Origin: Clostridiales bacterium
GTDB lineage: Bacteria > Bacillota > Clostridia > Peptostreptococcales > Anaerovoracaceae
Reading direction: 5' to 3'
Assembly (NCBI GenBank): GCA_009911365.1
Contig: QXXF01000001.1
Span: forward strand, 62,001 to 126,000
DNA length: 64,000 nt
The notes beneath the pieces are model-generated. The model saw only the letters and a program-made list of their open reading frames with translations, searched no databases and had not been told where the DNA came from. Below are positions 25,715-33,940 of the stretch, one piece after another (the stretch's first letter is position 1; each line of letters opens with the position of its first letter). A program made the translations under genes and the position numbers.

Positions 25715-27484
25715 TTACAGTAAGGACGCTACCAGATCATCTGGCATAATGCCATTTTCATCCCAGCCCATTACTTGATAATACTGGCTCAGCATGTCAT
25801 CGAACACTTCTGGCGGAATGACCTGACCTTTTGCCGGGCCACTCTTCAGTGCTTCTGTTACTACGCGCTTTGGCACAGTATCGTGGCTTCTGTTAAAGCC
25901 TTCTCTCTGGTTGAAAGCTCGGCCGATATTGATGACCCTGCGGCCAATGGTACTCATATCTTCCGCTGTCCACGTCTCGCCTGTGACAATGGTCAGCAGT
26001 TCCGCCATGATGTCGTAGTCAATGGTTCCCCAGAAGTCGCAGATGCACAGGGAGAACTTGATGGCGTTAAATTCTGCCAGATTGTAAACCAGCTGGCCTT
26101 TGTTTTCTCCTGTGTATGGAGGCACGGAAGCTGCGAAGACTTCTTCGTTTGGCGCATAGGACCTCATATGGCAAGCTCCTCTGTCAGAAACCGCATAAGA
26201 TACGGACATGGCCCAGGAGCCACGTGGTTCGTACTGTGGATATTCCAATCCTTTTACCTGCATTGCGAATTCGGTTCCTCCAAACTTTTCGGAAGCCCGC
26301 TTTGTTCCCAGTGCCAGGTCTTTTCCAACGCCTTCATTTTTCGCCATCAGCTTTAGATATTCGATCATCTTATCAGCTTCACCGAATTTGATGCCAAAGT
26401 CGTGGATGCCCTTTTCTGTCATTTCCATAGCCCAAATGATGGTGTCTCCAGCACTGATGGTATCCAGTCCCATGTCATCCGCCACTTGGTTGAACTTGAC
26501 GATCTTTTCTGGATCTCTTACGCCTGCGTTCGGTCCTGCTACTGAAATGGATTCATATTCTGGCCCTTCACAGATCGCATCTCCGATCTGCAGGAAGTTT
26601 CCGCATCCAAGACCGCAGCTACCGCATCCTCTTTTTCCAACTCTGTGCTGCTTCAACACGTCACCATTGTATTCCGTCCACTTTTCGTCAGTAGTATCAG
26701 AGAAGTTTTTCCACGGAAGAATACCGCCATCATTGCAGGCTTCCAGAAAGGCGGTCGTACCATCATCATAGATGAACTGATTGTCTTCTGTGACCACGCT
26801 TTCTCTAAGCAGTTCCATGATTCGATTTGTAGTATTTTCAATGTCGTTGACTTTCACGCCGCCGGTTCCCCGGATGACGATGGCCTTCATGTTCTTGGAA
26901 CCCATGACAGCACCGATGCCGCCTCTTCCTGCCTGTCTGTAGTAATCAGAGTTGATACAGGACATGACGCACAGGTTTTCCCCTGCTGGTCCGATGGACA
27001 TGATGCTGTATTCCGTTCCGTATTCCTTAGCCAGGATGCTTTCCGCTTCGTGTGAACCCAGTCCCCACAGGTGGGAAGCATCCATAAAGCGGATCTTGCC
27101 ATCATCGATGAGTATGTAGCCCGGTTCGCTAAGTTTTCCTTCAAAAATCACCATATCATAACCGGCATATTTCAGGCGGATCCCCACATGACCGCCAATG
27201 GAGCAGTCGTTCATGGTTCCAGTGGCTGGCGATTTCGCTGCTACGGAAAGCTTTCCTGAGCATGGTACAGGTGTCCCTGTCAGCGGTCCAGTTGTCAGGA
27301 ACAGTTTGTTTTCCGGTCCCAGCGGGTCGATCCCTGGATCCAATTCTTCATACATGTAACGAATAGCCAGTCCTTTGGAGCCCACATATTTTTTAGCGAA
27401 ATCCATACGCAGCGGCTCGAAGGACGCGCCTTTTTTTGTCAGATCGATTCTTAAGACTTTATTCTGATATCCAAGCATTGTCAT
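25715..27484 (-). CDS. aor: Tungsten-containing aldehyde:ferredoxin oxidoreductase
   Basis: AOR oxidises aldehydes to carboxylic acids, or reduces acids, with ferredoxin, using a W-bis-pterin and one 4Fe-4S cluster. The 589-residue protein shows N-terminal domain 1 motifs (VLRIDLTKKG, GSKGLAIRY, PLTGTPVPCSGKLSVAAKSP, NDCSIGGHVG), cluster ligands CGSCGLGCGNF with a distal Cys in ICEGPEYES, and the pterin motif LDTISAGDTIIWAMEM. A final Cys-containing segment LCICDFWG is also present. The ATG follows GGAGGGGAGATCAAT. It is 14 bases after its ferredoxin gene, and a riboswitch-like leader precedes the pair. Confidence 0.93.
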   Translation of the reverse strand: MTMLGYQNKVLRIDLTKKGASFEPLRMDFAKKYVGSKGLAIRYMYEELDPGIDPLGPENKLFLTTGPLTGTPVPCSGKLSVAAKSPATGTMNDCSIGGHVGIRLKYAGYDMVIFEGKLSEPGYILIDDGKIRFMDASHLWGLGSHEAESILAKEYGTEYSIMSIGPAGENLCVMSCINSDYYRQAGRGGIGAVMGSKNMKAIVIRGTGGVKVNDIENTTNRIMELLRESVVTEDNQFIYDDGTTAFLEACNDGGILPWKNFSDTTDEKWTEYNGDVLKQHRVGKRGCGSCGLGCGNFLQIGDAICEGPEYESISVAGPNAGVRDPEKIVKFNQVADDMGLDTISAGDTIIWAMEMTEKGIHDFGIKFGEADKMIEYLKLMAKNEGVGKDLALGTKRASEKFGGTEFAMQVKGLEYPQYEPRGSWAMSVSYAVSDRGACHMRSYAPNEEVFAASVPPYTGENKGQLVYNLAEFNAIKFSLCICDFWGTIDYDIMAELLTIVTGETWTAEDMSTIGRRVINIGRAFNQREGFNRSHDTVPKRVVTEALKSGPAKGQVIPPEVFDDMLSQYYQVMGWDENGIMPDDLVASLL

Positions 27485-27498
27485 ATTGATCTCCCCTC

Positions 27499-27885
27499 CT
27501 ATTCAAACGTCAACGCATTCTGCGGACATGTTTTCACACAAGTCGGGTCGCCTTTGCAGGTGTCGCAGATATACGCTTTTTCATCTCTGATTTTTACTAC
27601 ATGTTTTGGACATTTGTCAGCGCATGCGCCGCAGCCAATGCATACGTCCATGTCTACCTGTATGTATTCGCCAATCTTGATTGCGTCCACCGGACATGCT
27701 TTCGCACACATGCCGCACAAAATGCAGAAATGGTCGTTGTACTTGAGATTGCCGTTGTCATAGTAAGTTTCTATGGCAATCCTCGCTTTGGAAGGGACGT
27801 ACTCGCCTTCCTTCATGGCTGAACAGACCTGTGCGCACAGCTGGCAGCCAATACATTTTTCCTTGGCAAACTTCAGTCTTTTCAT
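27499..27885 (-). CDS. Four-cluster ferredoxin-type electron-transfer subunit for AOR
   Basis: This 128-residue protein has four Cys motifs for 4Fe-4S clusters: CIGCQLCAQVC, CILCGMCAKACP, CIGCGACADKCP and CDTCKGDPTCVKTCP. Such four-cluster subunits (AorA-like/HycB-like) carry electrons away from AOR. It is the first gene of the AOR operon, with GGAGAGAAG before the ATG. No flavoprotein subunit adjoins it, so electrons probably pass to free ferredoxin. Confidence 0.9.
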   Translation of the reverse strand: MKRLKFAKEKCIGCQLCAQVCSAMKEGEYVPSKARIAIETYYDNGNLKYNDHFCILCGMCAKACPVDAIKIGEYIQVDMDVCIGCGACADKCPKHVVKIRDEKAYICDTCKGDPTCVKTCPQNALTFE

Positions 27886-27940
27886 TTACTTCTCTCCTTT
27901 TTTACTAATCGCACGAACCTTTACTTGTCTTTCACAGAAC

Positions 27941-27994
27941 AAAAAAACAAAGCAAAGTCATGGCTGCTTCAGCAGCCGACAGACTCTCCTTTGC
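27941..27994 (-). terminator. Leader terminator upstream of the ferredoxin-AOR operon
   Basis: On the minus strand GCAAAGGAGAGTC pairs (with a bulge) to GACTTTGC, enclosing a perfect GGCTGC-TGAA-GCAGCC hairpin. TTTGTTTTTTT follows. It lies 56 bases before the ferredoxin ATG, the place expected for a riboswitch-controlled terminator. Confidence 0.75.
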
Positions 27995-28101
27995 ACAATG
28001 GCAGGCAATAAAATCACTCTTATTACCCTGACGTCTCCGCCGGCACAGAGTGTCACCCGGAGATTCGGAGTTATTAATGTTATCAGATTTTTGGTCTGAT
28101 G
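27941..28101 (-). promoter_or_regulatory. Candidate Moco/Tuco riboswitch leader of the ferredoxin-AOR operon
   Basis: The roughly 160-base leader contains TCCGA (28061-28065 region), a hairpin with GGGTGAC in its loop closed by TCTCC/GGAGA, then CGTCAGGG and TTATTGCCTGCC, and ends in a terminator. The tungstate transporter leader at 49534-49697 has the same order of elements with different stem sequences. Together with AOR downstream this fits the Moco RNA motif class, whose tungsten-cofactor variants control such genes. The class assignment is from memory of the motif and context, not a covariance search. The terminator-off or terminator-on logic is unknown. Confidence 0.6.
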
Positions 28102-28228
28102 TATTCATTATACCACGAATCTCCTTTGCATAAAGAATCTAAATTCGTGATTCAATGAATACGTCTTTGCGGCAACGCCGTTTTAATCTGATGTATTCAT
28201 TATACCTTAGCACGTTGCACTTTGTCAA
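28095..28228 (-). promoter_or_regulatory. Tandem promoters with a repeated 20-bp block
   Basis: The distal promoter has TTGACA (28228-28223), an 18-bp spacer and TATAAT (28204-28199), a perfect consensus. A second TATAAT lies at 28112-28107 with a weak -35. The 20 bases GGTATAATGAATACATCAGA are identical at both (28114-28095 and 28206-28187). Between them CACGAAT/ATTCGTG (28114-28149) and GTATTCAT/ATGAATAC (28101-28162) form nested inverted repeats, possible regulator sites. Confidence 0.65.
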
Positions 28229-28283
28229 TTCTTTATCAATTCCTTTTTCCACCGGAATCAGCCTGGGCTTAACAGCGTTGAGA

Positions 28284-29471
28284 TTACAGCCCGTATTCTT
28301 CTGCCAATTTTTTGAAACCCGGCATAGAATTTACAATGGTTTCATAGGAAACACAGTAAGCCAGCCTCACATATCCCGGTCCTGCGAACGCACTGCCTGG
28401 AACCAGAAGGATATTGTATTTTTTTGCTGCCTGACAAAATTCTTCTTCCTTTTCCACTGGCGATTTCATAAAGAGATAAAAAGCACCCTGGGGCATGACA
28501 CAGGAAAAGCCGCACTCTTTCAGGCCCTTGTAAAGGGCTTTTCTGTTTTTGTCGTAGTAACTCAGATCCACTTTTGCGTCCACACATTTGGCGATCACCT
28601 TTTGCTGCAGGGAAGGCGCGTTGACACAGCCGATGATCCGGTTTGCGTTGGACGCAGTGTCAAAGACCAGCTGGCTTTCTTCCAGCTCATCAGGGATCAC
28701 TAGATAGCCGATCCGCTCGCCTGGCAGGGATAGGGACTTGCTATAAGAATAGGCCACAATGGTGTTGGCGTAATACTTTGTCACATAAGGCACCTGGATT
28801 CCGTCATACGCCAGTTCCCGATAAGGCTCATCAGCGATGATGAAAATGGTCCGCCCCAGTTCCTTTTGCTTTTTCTCCAAAATAGCGGCGATCCCTTGAA
28901 TGGTTTCTTCCGAATAAACAACGCCCGTTGGGTTATGGGGCGAATTGACAAGGACGACCCTAGTCTTGTCTGTGATACACGCTTCAAAGGCGACCAAATT
29001 AGGCTGGAAGGTGGATTGGTCCGTTTCCGCCTGCACCACCACGCCATCAAAATTGTTTACGTACCAATTGTATTCCAAAAAGTATGGCTTGAAGATCACC
29101 ACTTCTTCTCCTGGATTGAGGATGGTTTTCAGAGCAACGTTCAGGCCACTGGCCGCACCCACTGTCATAAGGATGTTTTTTGCGGAAAAATTCGTTTCTT
29201 GGGTAGCATTGATATGCTCCGCAATGGTCTGCCGCACATCCTCGAATCCAGCGTTGTTCATATAACCATGCAGGATCAGATCTGGCTCTTCATCTACAAT
29301 TTCCTTGATCGCTTTGTTCACTTCCGGCGGTGTAGGCGCATCTGGATTTCCTAAACTGAAATCAAATACGTTTTCCCTACCGAATTTTGCCCGCATTTTG
29401 TCACCTTCTTCAAACATGGTGCGAATGGCGGAATTGTTCGCCATCAAGGGTTTCATTTTTTCTGAAATCAT
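28284..29471 (-). CDS. PLP-dependent class I/II aminotransferase
   Basis: This 395-residue fold-type I aminotransferase has FSLGNPDAPTPPEV, the substrate-anchoring VNSPHNPTGVVYS, the cofactor aspartate in IIADEPYRELAY, the Schiff-base lysine in YSYSKSLSLPGERIGY and the C-terminal arginine in YVRLAYCVS. Specificity (aspartate, alanine or another amino acid) cannot be read by eye. It is the last gene of a tight four-gene run beginning at 33792. Confidence 0.9.
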   Translation of the reverse strand: MISEKMKPLMANNSAIRTMFEEGDKMRAKFGRENVFDFSLGNPDAPTPPEVNKAIKEIVDEEPDLILHGYMNNAGFEDVRQTIAEHINATQETNFSAKNILMTVGAASGLNVALKTILNPGEEVVIFKPYFLEYNWYVNNFDGVVVQAETDQSTFQPNLVAFEACITDKTRVVLVNSPHNPTGVVYSEETIQGIAAILEKKQKELGRTIFIIADEPYRELAYDGIQVPYVTKYYANTIVAYSYSKSLSLPGERIGYLVIPDELEESQLVFDTASNANRIIGCVNAPSLQQKVIAKCVDAKVDLSYYDKNRKALYKGLKECGFSCVMPQGAFYLFMKSPVEKEEEFCQAAKKYNILLVPGSAFAGPGYVRLAYCVSYETIVNSMPGFKKLAEEYGL

Positions 29472-29484
29472 TTCCTGTCTCCTC

Positions 29485-30573
29485 CTACAAATTCAGACCT
29501 TTAGCCAGATTGCAGACAAAATCCTGCACATTGGTGACAATGCCTCTGGCAGCCAAGCTGCCTCTGTCTCCCAGTTTGTTCACCGCAAACTCTGAAGTGT
29601 CGATCGTATAAAAATAGATCTGCCGTATGGTGCCGTCAGGCATGACTCTGTAGTTAGGCGTCATGTTTCCTGTGGCAATGGTATGAAGCACGGTAGCCAT
29701 GCCAATGACTGTAGTCGCTTTTCGCACATGGCTCCTTACAGCATCCTGTCCCACATAAGTATGTTCGTAAACTTCAGGCAATGGCCCGTCATCTCGTAAA
29801 GAGCCGTTGAGCACATATGGCACTCCATGTTTCACGCAGCTATACATGATACCCTCCTCAATGCCCTCCTCTTCTAGGAAAGCGGGGATCGAACCATGCA
29901 GGTTAACTTTATTAATGGTATCAATATGGTTATAATGTCCATTGAAATGGGGCCGCTGGGTTTTGATGTCCTGGCCCAGCGCCGTGCCTAGCAGGCTGGC
30001 CTCCAGATCATGGGTGGCAAGTGCGTTCCCTGCCAGCAGGGCATCCACGTAACCTTCCGCGATCAGCTTCGAAAACGCGGTTCTGGCCTCTGCGTCAAAC
30101 GCGCAGGCAGGACCTAGAACCCACACGATATAACCATTCTTTCTTTCATGCTTCAGCAAGTCATAGAGCTGCTCGTAATCATAGGAAAATGCTGTTTCCC
30201 GGCTGCGGCTCTGACGGAAGGAAAACGGCGCATCTTTGTTTTCATCCCGTGCGAAACAGTCCGCATGCACATAGATCCCGTCCTCGCAATCTTCTGTCCT
30301 GCCCACTACAATCCTGTCTCCTTGCTTTACATTGCGGAATTCCCGCACATATATCTTTCCATTTTCATAGACCGCCACGCAGTCCATTCTGGAATCCTCA
30401 GCCAAAAGCCAGTTTCCATCGATTTTAAAATACTCTGGGAAAATTGAGGTGGCGTGGAAACCTTCTGGCGCGGTCATGTCCTTTGGCGCCAGCTGAAGCC
30501 GTGCGTCCGGTGCTTTGCTGAATTTCTCTTTGTTAAAATCAGGTTCTATATATTCTCGTAATTGAAAGCTCAT
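29485..30573 (-). CDS. LOR/SDH-domain protein, archaeal-type ornithine cyclodeaminase-like (TIGR00300)
   Basis: This 362-residue protein has the LOR/SDH conserved region found in bifunctional lysine-ketoglutarate reductase/saccharopine dehydrogenase proteins, in cyanobacterial AgrE and in archaeal-type ornithine cyclodeaminase. Motifs include FPEYFKIDGNWLLAEDSRMD, VWVLGPACAFDAEAR, LLAGNALATHDLEASLLG, GHYNHIDTINKV and NYRVMPDGTIRQIYFYTIDT. Next to an aminotransferase and glutamine synthetase, a role in ornithine/arginine or proline metabolism is likely. The ATG is 9 bases after the serS stop. Confidence 0.75.
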   Translation of the reverse strand: MSFQLREYIEPDFNKEKFSKAPDARLQLAPKDMTAPEGFHATSIFPEYFKIDGNWLLAEDSRMDCVAVYENGKIYVREFRNVKQGDRIVVGRTEDCEDGIYVHADCFARDENKDAPFSFRQSRSRETAFSYDYEQLYDLLKHERKNGYIVWVLGPACAFDAEARTAFSKLIAEGYVDALLAGNALATHDLEASLLGTALGQDIKTQRPHFNGHYNHIDTINKVNLHGSIPAFLEEEGIEEGIMYSCVKHGVPYVLNGSLRDDGPLPEVYEHTYVGQDAVRSHVRKATTVIGMATVLHTIATGNMTPNYRVMPDGTIRQIYFYTIDTSEFAVNKLGDRGSLAARGIVTNVQDFVCNLAKGLNL

Positions 30574-30582
30574 GTTTTCTCC

Positions 30583-31857
30583 TTATTTTGTGATTTTGTC
30601 TACTCCCATGTAAGGCCGCAGTGCTTCTGGAATCACGACGGAACCATCAGCTTGCTGGTAATTTTCCAGGATGGCGGCCACAGTCCGTCCTACTGCGAGG
30701 CCAGAGCCATTGAGGGTATGAACGAATTCCGGTTTTCCTTTTTCTTTTGGACGGAAACGAATGTTGCCTCTCCTAGCCTGATAATTCTCAAAGTTGCTGC
30801 ACGAGGAAATTTCAACATATCTTCCATAGCTTGGCATCCATACTTCGATATCATAAGTCATGGCAGCGGAAAAGCCTAAATCGCCAGTGGAGAGTCTCAC
30901 TACCCGATACGGGATCTCTAATCTCTTGAGGACCTCCTCAGCGGCAGCGGTCAGCAGTTCCAGTTCTTTGTAGGATTCTTCCGGATGCACGAATTTTACT
31001 AGTTCCACCTTATTGAACTGATGCTGACGGATGAGTCCTCGAGTGTCTCTTCCCGCAGAGCCGGCTTCTTTACGGAAGCACGGCGTGTGGGCCGTATAGT
31101 ATACAGGCAGTTCTTCATAGCTCATAATTTCGTTCATCCGCAGATTGGTTACTGGAACTTCCGCTGTTGGTATGAGGAAAAAGTCCTTGGACGGAACGTG
31201 AAACATGTCTTCTTCAAATTTTGGCAACTGGCCTGTCCCTGTCATCGCATCCCGGTTTACCATGAACGGCGGCAGGATCTCCGTGAATCCATGCTCTTCC
31301 GTATGCAGGTTAAGCATAAAATTGATCACAGACCGTTCCAGCCTGGCCCCTAGTCCTTTATACACGGTAAAGCGGGTGCCGGAAATTTTAGCAGCCCGCT
31401 CAAAGTCCAAGATATCCAAATCCTGTCCCACGTCCCAGTGGGCTTTCTGCTCAAAGTCGAATTCCCTTGGCTCGCCCCATTTGCGCAATTCTATATTTGC
31501 GCTGTCATCCGCACCAATTTGCACATCTTTATGCGGGGTGTTCGGGATGTTCAGCAATGCGTCACGCAACTGACCTTCTACTTCGCTCACTTCCGCATCC
31601 AATTTCTTGATATCCTCGGAAAGGGTCTTCAATTCCTTCATTAATTCAGTGGTGTCTTCCCCCGCCTTTTTCATCTTTGGAATTTGTTTTGACGCAGTGC
31701 CCTGCTTGTTTTTCATCTGTTCTACTTTTGCCAGGATTTCTCTTCTCTTTTTGTCGTATTCTAAAACCTTGTCGATCCCGAAATCTCCCTGCCCCCTTGA
31801 TTCAACCGCTTTTTTTACGTTTTCAAAATCTTCTCTTATTCTTTTGATGTCTAACAT
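30583..31857 (-). CDS. serS: Seryl-tRNA synthetase
   Basis: SerRS charges tRNA-Ser. The 424-residue protein has the N-terminal tRNA-binding coiled-coil arm (residues 30-105), class II motif 2 ([24 protein letters not shown]) and motif 3 ([19 protein letters not shown]). The ATG has AGGAG eight bases upstream, inside the 9-base gap after glutamine synthetase. No T-box leader can fit there, so it depends on the upstream promoter or an internal one. Confidence 0.96.
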   Translation of the reverse strand: MLDIKRIREDFENVKKAVESRGQGDFGIDKVLEYDKKRREILAKVEQMKNKQGTASKQIPKMKKAGEDTTELMKELKTLSEDIKKLDAEVSEVEGQLRDALLNIPNTPHKDVQIGADDSANIELRKWGEPREFDFEQKAHWDVGQDLDILDFERAAKISGTRFTVYKGLGARLERSVINFMLNLHTEEHGFTEILPPFMVNRDAMTGTGQLPKFEEDMFHVPSKDFFLIPTAEVPVTNLRMNEIMSYEELPVYYTAHTPCFRKEAGSAGRDTRGLIRQHQFNKVELVKFVHPEESYKELELLTAAAEEVLKRLEIPYRVVRLSTGDLGFSAAMTYDIEVWMPSYGRYVEISSCSNFENYQARRGNIRFRPKEKGKPEFVHTLNGSGLAVGRTVAAILENYQQADGSVVIPEALRPYMGVDKITK

Positions 31858-31866
31858 AGCCCACTC

Positions 31867-33792
31867 CTAAAATAAATTTTTCTTATAGATAATATATTGA
31901 TTTCTTAACTCTTCCACCTTTTCCTGCATCTCAATCTGCAGATTGGAGGCTGTGACATAATCCCGCTCATCCAATGCCCTGACGATTTTCGTTAACAGAC
32001 ACTTTTCGTTCAGCTTGTCTTTGCCCAGATGGTTGCGTATGGTGTTAATTTTCTCCCAGTATACCACATCATAGTCCACGCAGTCACTATCTGCGTGGCA
32101 TTTTACACAATGCCGAATCAGATCCATGGTGTTAGGGACAATCCGGTTATGCAGTTCCGTGGCCCACTGTGCCAGAATGGCCTCTTTATAGGATTCCAAG
32201 GTGATCGGTGTCATCACGTCGTCCCGCTGGAATACTTTCAGCTTGTCAGGATGTTCTTCAAAGGCACAAATGTTTTCCCATACGGTTCTAGGCACCCGGC
32301 CGAAAAGACGATTCCGCTCTTCTTCCGTATATTCCTCGAACACGTCCTTCTCGCTTCGGTACAAACGATCCTTATCCAGGTAAAAATCTTCTGCTCCGTA
32401 TGCTTTAGATATGGAAGCTTCTAGTTCCTTTGGTGTTTTGCCTGCTTCCAAAGCTGCCTTGATCCCATCCAGCATGGCCATATAGGACGCAGCCAGCACC
32501 AAATATGTGTTGCTCTTTGGATTTGGTGCCCGCAGCTCAAAACGGGTGGCTAGTGGATTGACCACATCCCTTACCAAACCCACCAGCACAGTCCTGTTTC
32601 TGGAAGGTAGCTTCACGCCGTGACCCAGAGAAGTCACGACGCAGACCGGTGCTTCGTAACCCGGCTTTAAACGGTTGAAGGCATCGTTGGTAGCACTAAC
32701 AAAAGGATTGATGACTTCATAATTTTTTAAGATCCCCATGAGCGCGCCAAATCCAATAGGGCTGAGAAATTCTTTGCTCATGTCCTCGGCAGCGAAAAGG
32801 TTGACCCTGCGCCCATCCTTTAGCTTGGCCGCCAGCCCCATGTGAGTATGCTCGCCGCTGCCAGCCACGCCTTCCATAGGCTTTGCCATAAAGGTGACAT
32901 CCAGGCCATGCAGCCGGAAAATGTCACGCACCACATATTTGATATGATTTTCATTGTCCGCAGCCTGAATGGCTGTAGAGAATTTCCAGTCGATCTCCAG
33001 CTGCTCCATGACATGATCGTAGTTGCCGGAGTTTCCGATCTTGGCCTTGACACCGCCTACTTCCTTGTGGCCCATTTCCATCTCCACGCCGTAATGATCC
33101 AAGACCAGCATCACCTCTTCTAGCGCGGTCCTCACAGGACCCGTGGTCCGTTTCCAATACTGCTCTTTTAAAATCTGGGCCGTGGAAAGCTGCTCTCTGT
33201 CCGCCTCATCATCCGGTGTTTTTACCCAAAATTCCAGTTCCGTGGCTGCTGTGATCTCCAGTTTTTCGATCTCATCGACACTATCAATGCCAAGATATTG
33301 GAACACATAAGGGTTTTCCTTGATGATCTCAAAGAGCTCTTTCTTGAAATTCACGATCGCATCCCGCAAAATGACCCTGGAACCCACCTCCGCCACATCG
33401 TTATGTACCAAAAAAGAGGGAATCCGCAGTGTTCCTACAGGCAGCCCAGTCTCTCGGTCCACATTTTTAAAATTGTGGTCCACGTACCAGTTCACTTCTG
33501 TATCTGGTATAATATCTACCTTTGCGTTGTTCAGTTTGGCAATCTTAGGGAGCACAACACTGGACCCATCGGTTTGGACACCTGATGTGAGAAACTTATC
33601 CATATCTTGGATGAAAAGCTCTACTGGAATTTTTTCATCCGTGTCATGGCCTCCCACATCGATCCCTACCAGGGAAACGAATCTTACCTCTGGATGAGCC
33701 CGCAGCACTGCTGTGATTTCCTCTGGTGAATGATTATCCGCTGGTATGGTGAACAGCATTTTTTTTAGGTCAAAGTCAAATAGATCCCGCAT
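31867..33792 (-). CDS. Glutamine synthetase, long clostridial form
   Basis: This roughly 641-residue enzyme joins ammonia to glutamate with ATP. Catalytic-core motifs are present: SGVQTDGSSVVLPKIAK, ITAATELEFWV, AGSGEHTHMGLAAKLKDG, SRNRTVLVGLV and TRFELRAPNPKSNTYLVLAASYMAMLDGI. It is about 170 residues longer than GSI, mostly as a C-terminal helical extension with three Cys/His residues (RHCVKCHADSDC). The ATG at 33792 follows AAAGGAG by 11 bases; a GTG four codons earlier abuts the ribosome site. It heads the serS/LOR-SDH/aminotransferase operon. Confidence 0.85.
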   Translation of the reverse strand: MRDLFDFDLKKMLFTIPADNHSPEEITAVLRAHPEVRFVSLVGIDVGGHDTDEKIPVELFIQDMDKFLTSGVQTDGSSVVLPKIAKLNNAKVDIIPDTEVNWYVDHNFKNVDRETGLPVGTLRIPSFLVHNDVAEVGSRVILRDAIVNFKKELFEIIKENPYVFQYLGIDSVDEIEKLEITAATELEFWVKTPDDEADREQLSTAQILKEQYWKRTTGPVRTALEEVMLVLDHYGVEMEMGHKEVGGVKAKIGNSGNYDHVMEQLEIDWKFSTAIQAADNENHIKYVVRDIFRLHGLDVTFMAKPMEGVAGSGEHTHMGLAAKLKDGRRVNLFAAEDMSKEFLSPIGFGALMGILKNYEVINPFVSATNDAFNRLKPGYEAPVCVVTSLGHGVKLPSRNRTVLVGLVRDVVNPLATRFELRAPNPKSNTYLVLAASYMAMLDGIKAALEAGKTPKELEASISKAYGAEDFYLDKDRLYRSEKDVFEEYTEEERNRLFGRVPRTVWENICAFEEHPDKLKVFQRDDVMTPITLESYKEAILAQWATELHNRIVPNTMDLIRHCVKCHADSDCVDYDVVYWEKINTIRNHLGKDKLNEKCLLTKIVRALDERDYVTASNLQIEMQEKVEELRNQYIIYKKNLF

Positions 33793-33865
33793 TGTCCGCG
33801 ACACTCCTTTCGATCTCTAGTTTTATTATTTCTAGTTCCATTTAATTGCTTTCTCAAACAGACCA

Positions 33866-33905
33866 GGACATTCCCTTTACAAAACAGCCTGTAAAGAAAA
33901 TGTCC
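33866..33905. other. Long hairpin between the UPF0182 and glutamine synthetase genes
   Basis: GGACATT-CC-CTTTACA, an 8-base loop, and TGTAAAG-AA-AATGTCC form a 14-bp stem with one symmetric internal mismatch. No U-run follows on the minus strand, so it may be a terminator for UPF0182 of weak type, or an operator or leader element for glutamine synthetase. Confidence 0.5.
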
Positions 33906-33940
33906 TCTCTGTCCTTCTTATTTTTTCACGAGTTCGGAAT

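Noticed and set aside
27934-28110. 58-codon frame (MNTSDQKSDNINN...) within the AOR leader
   Set aside because: Its ATG overlaps the -10 TATAATG, it has no ribosome site, and the region is better explained as a structured leader with a terminator.
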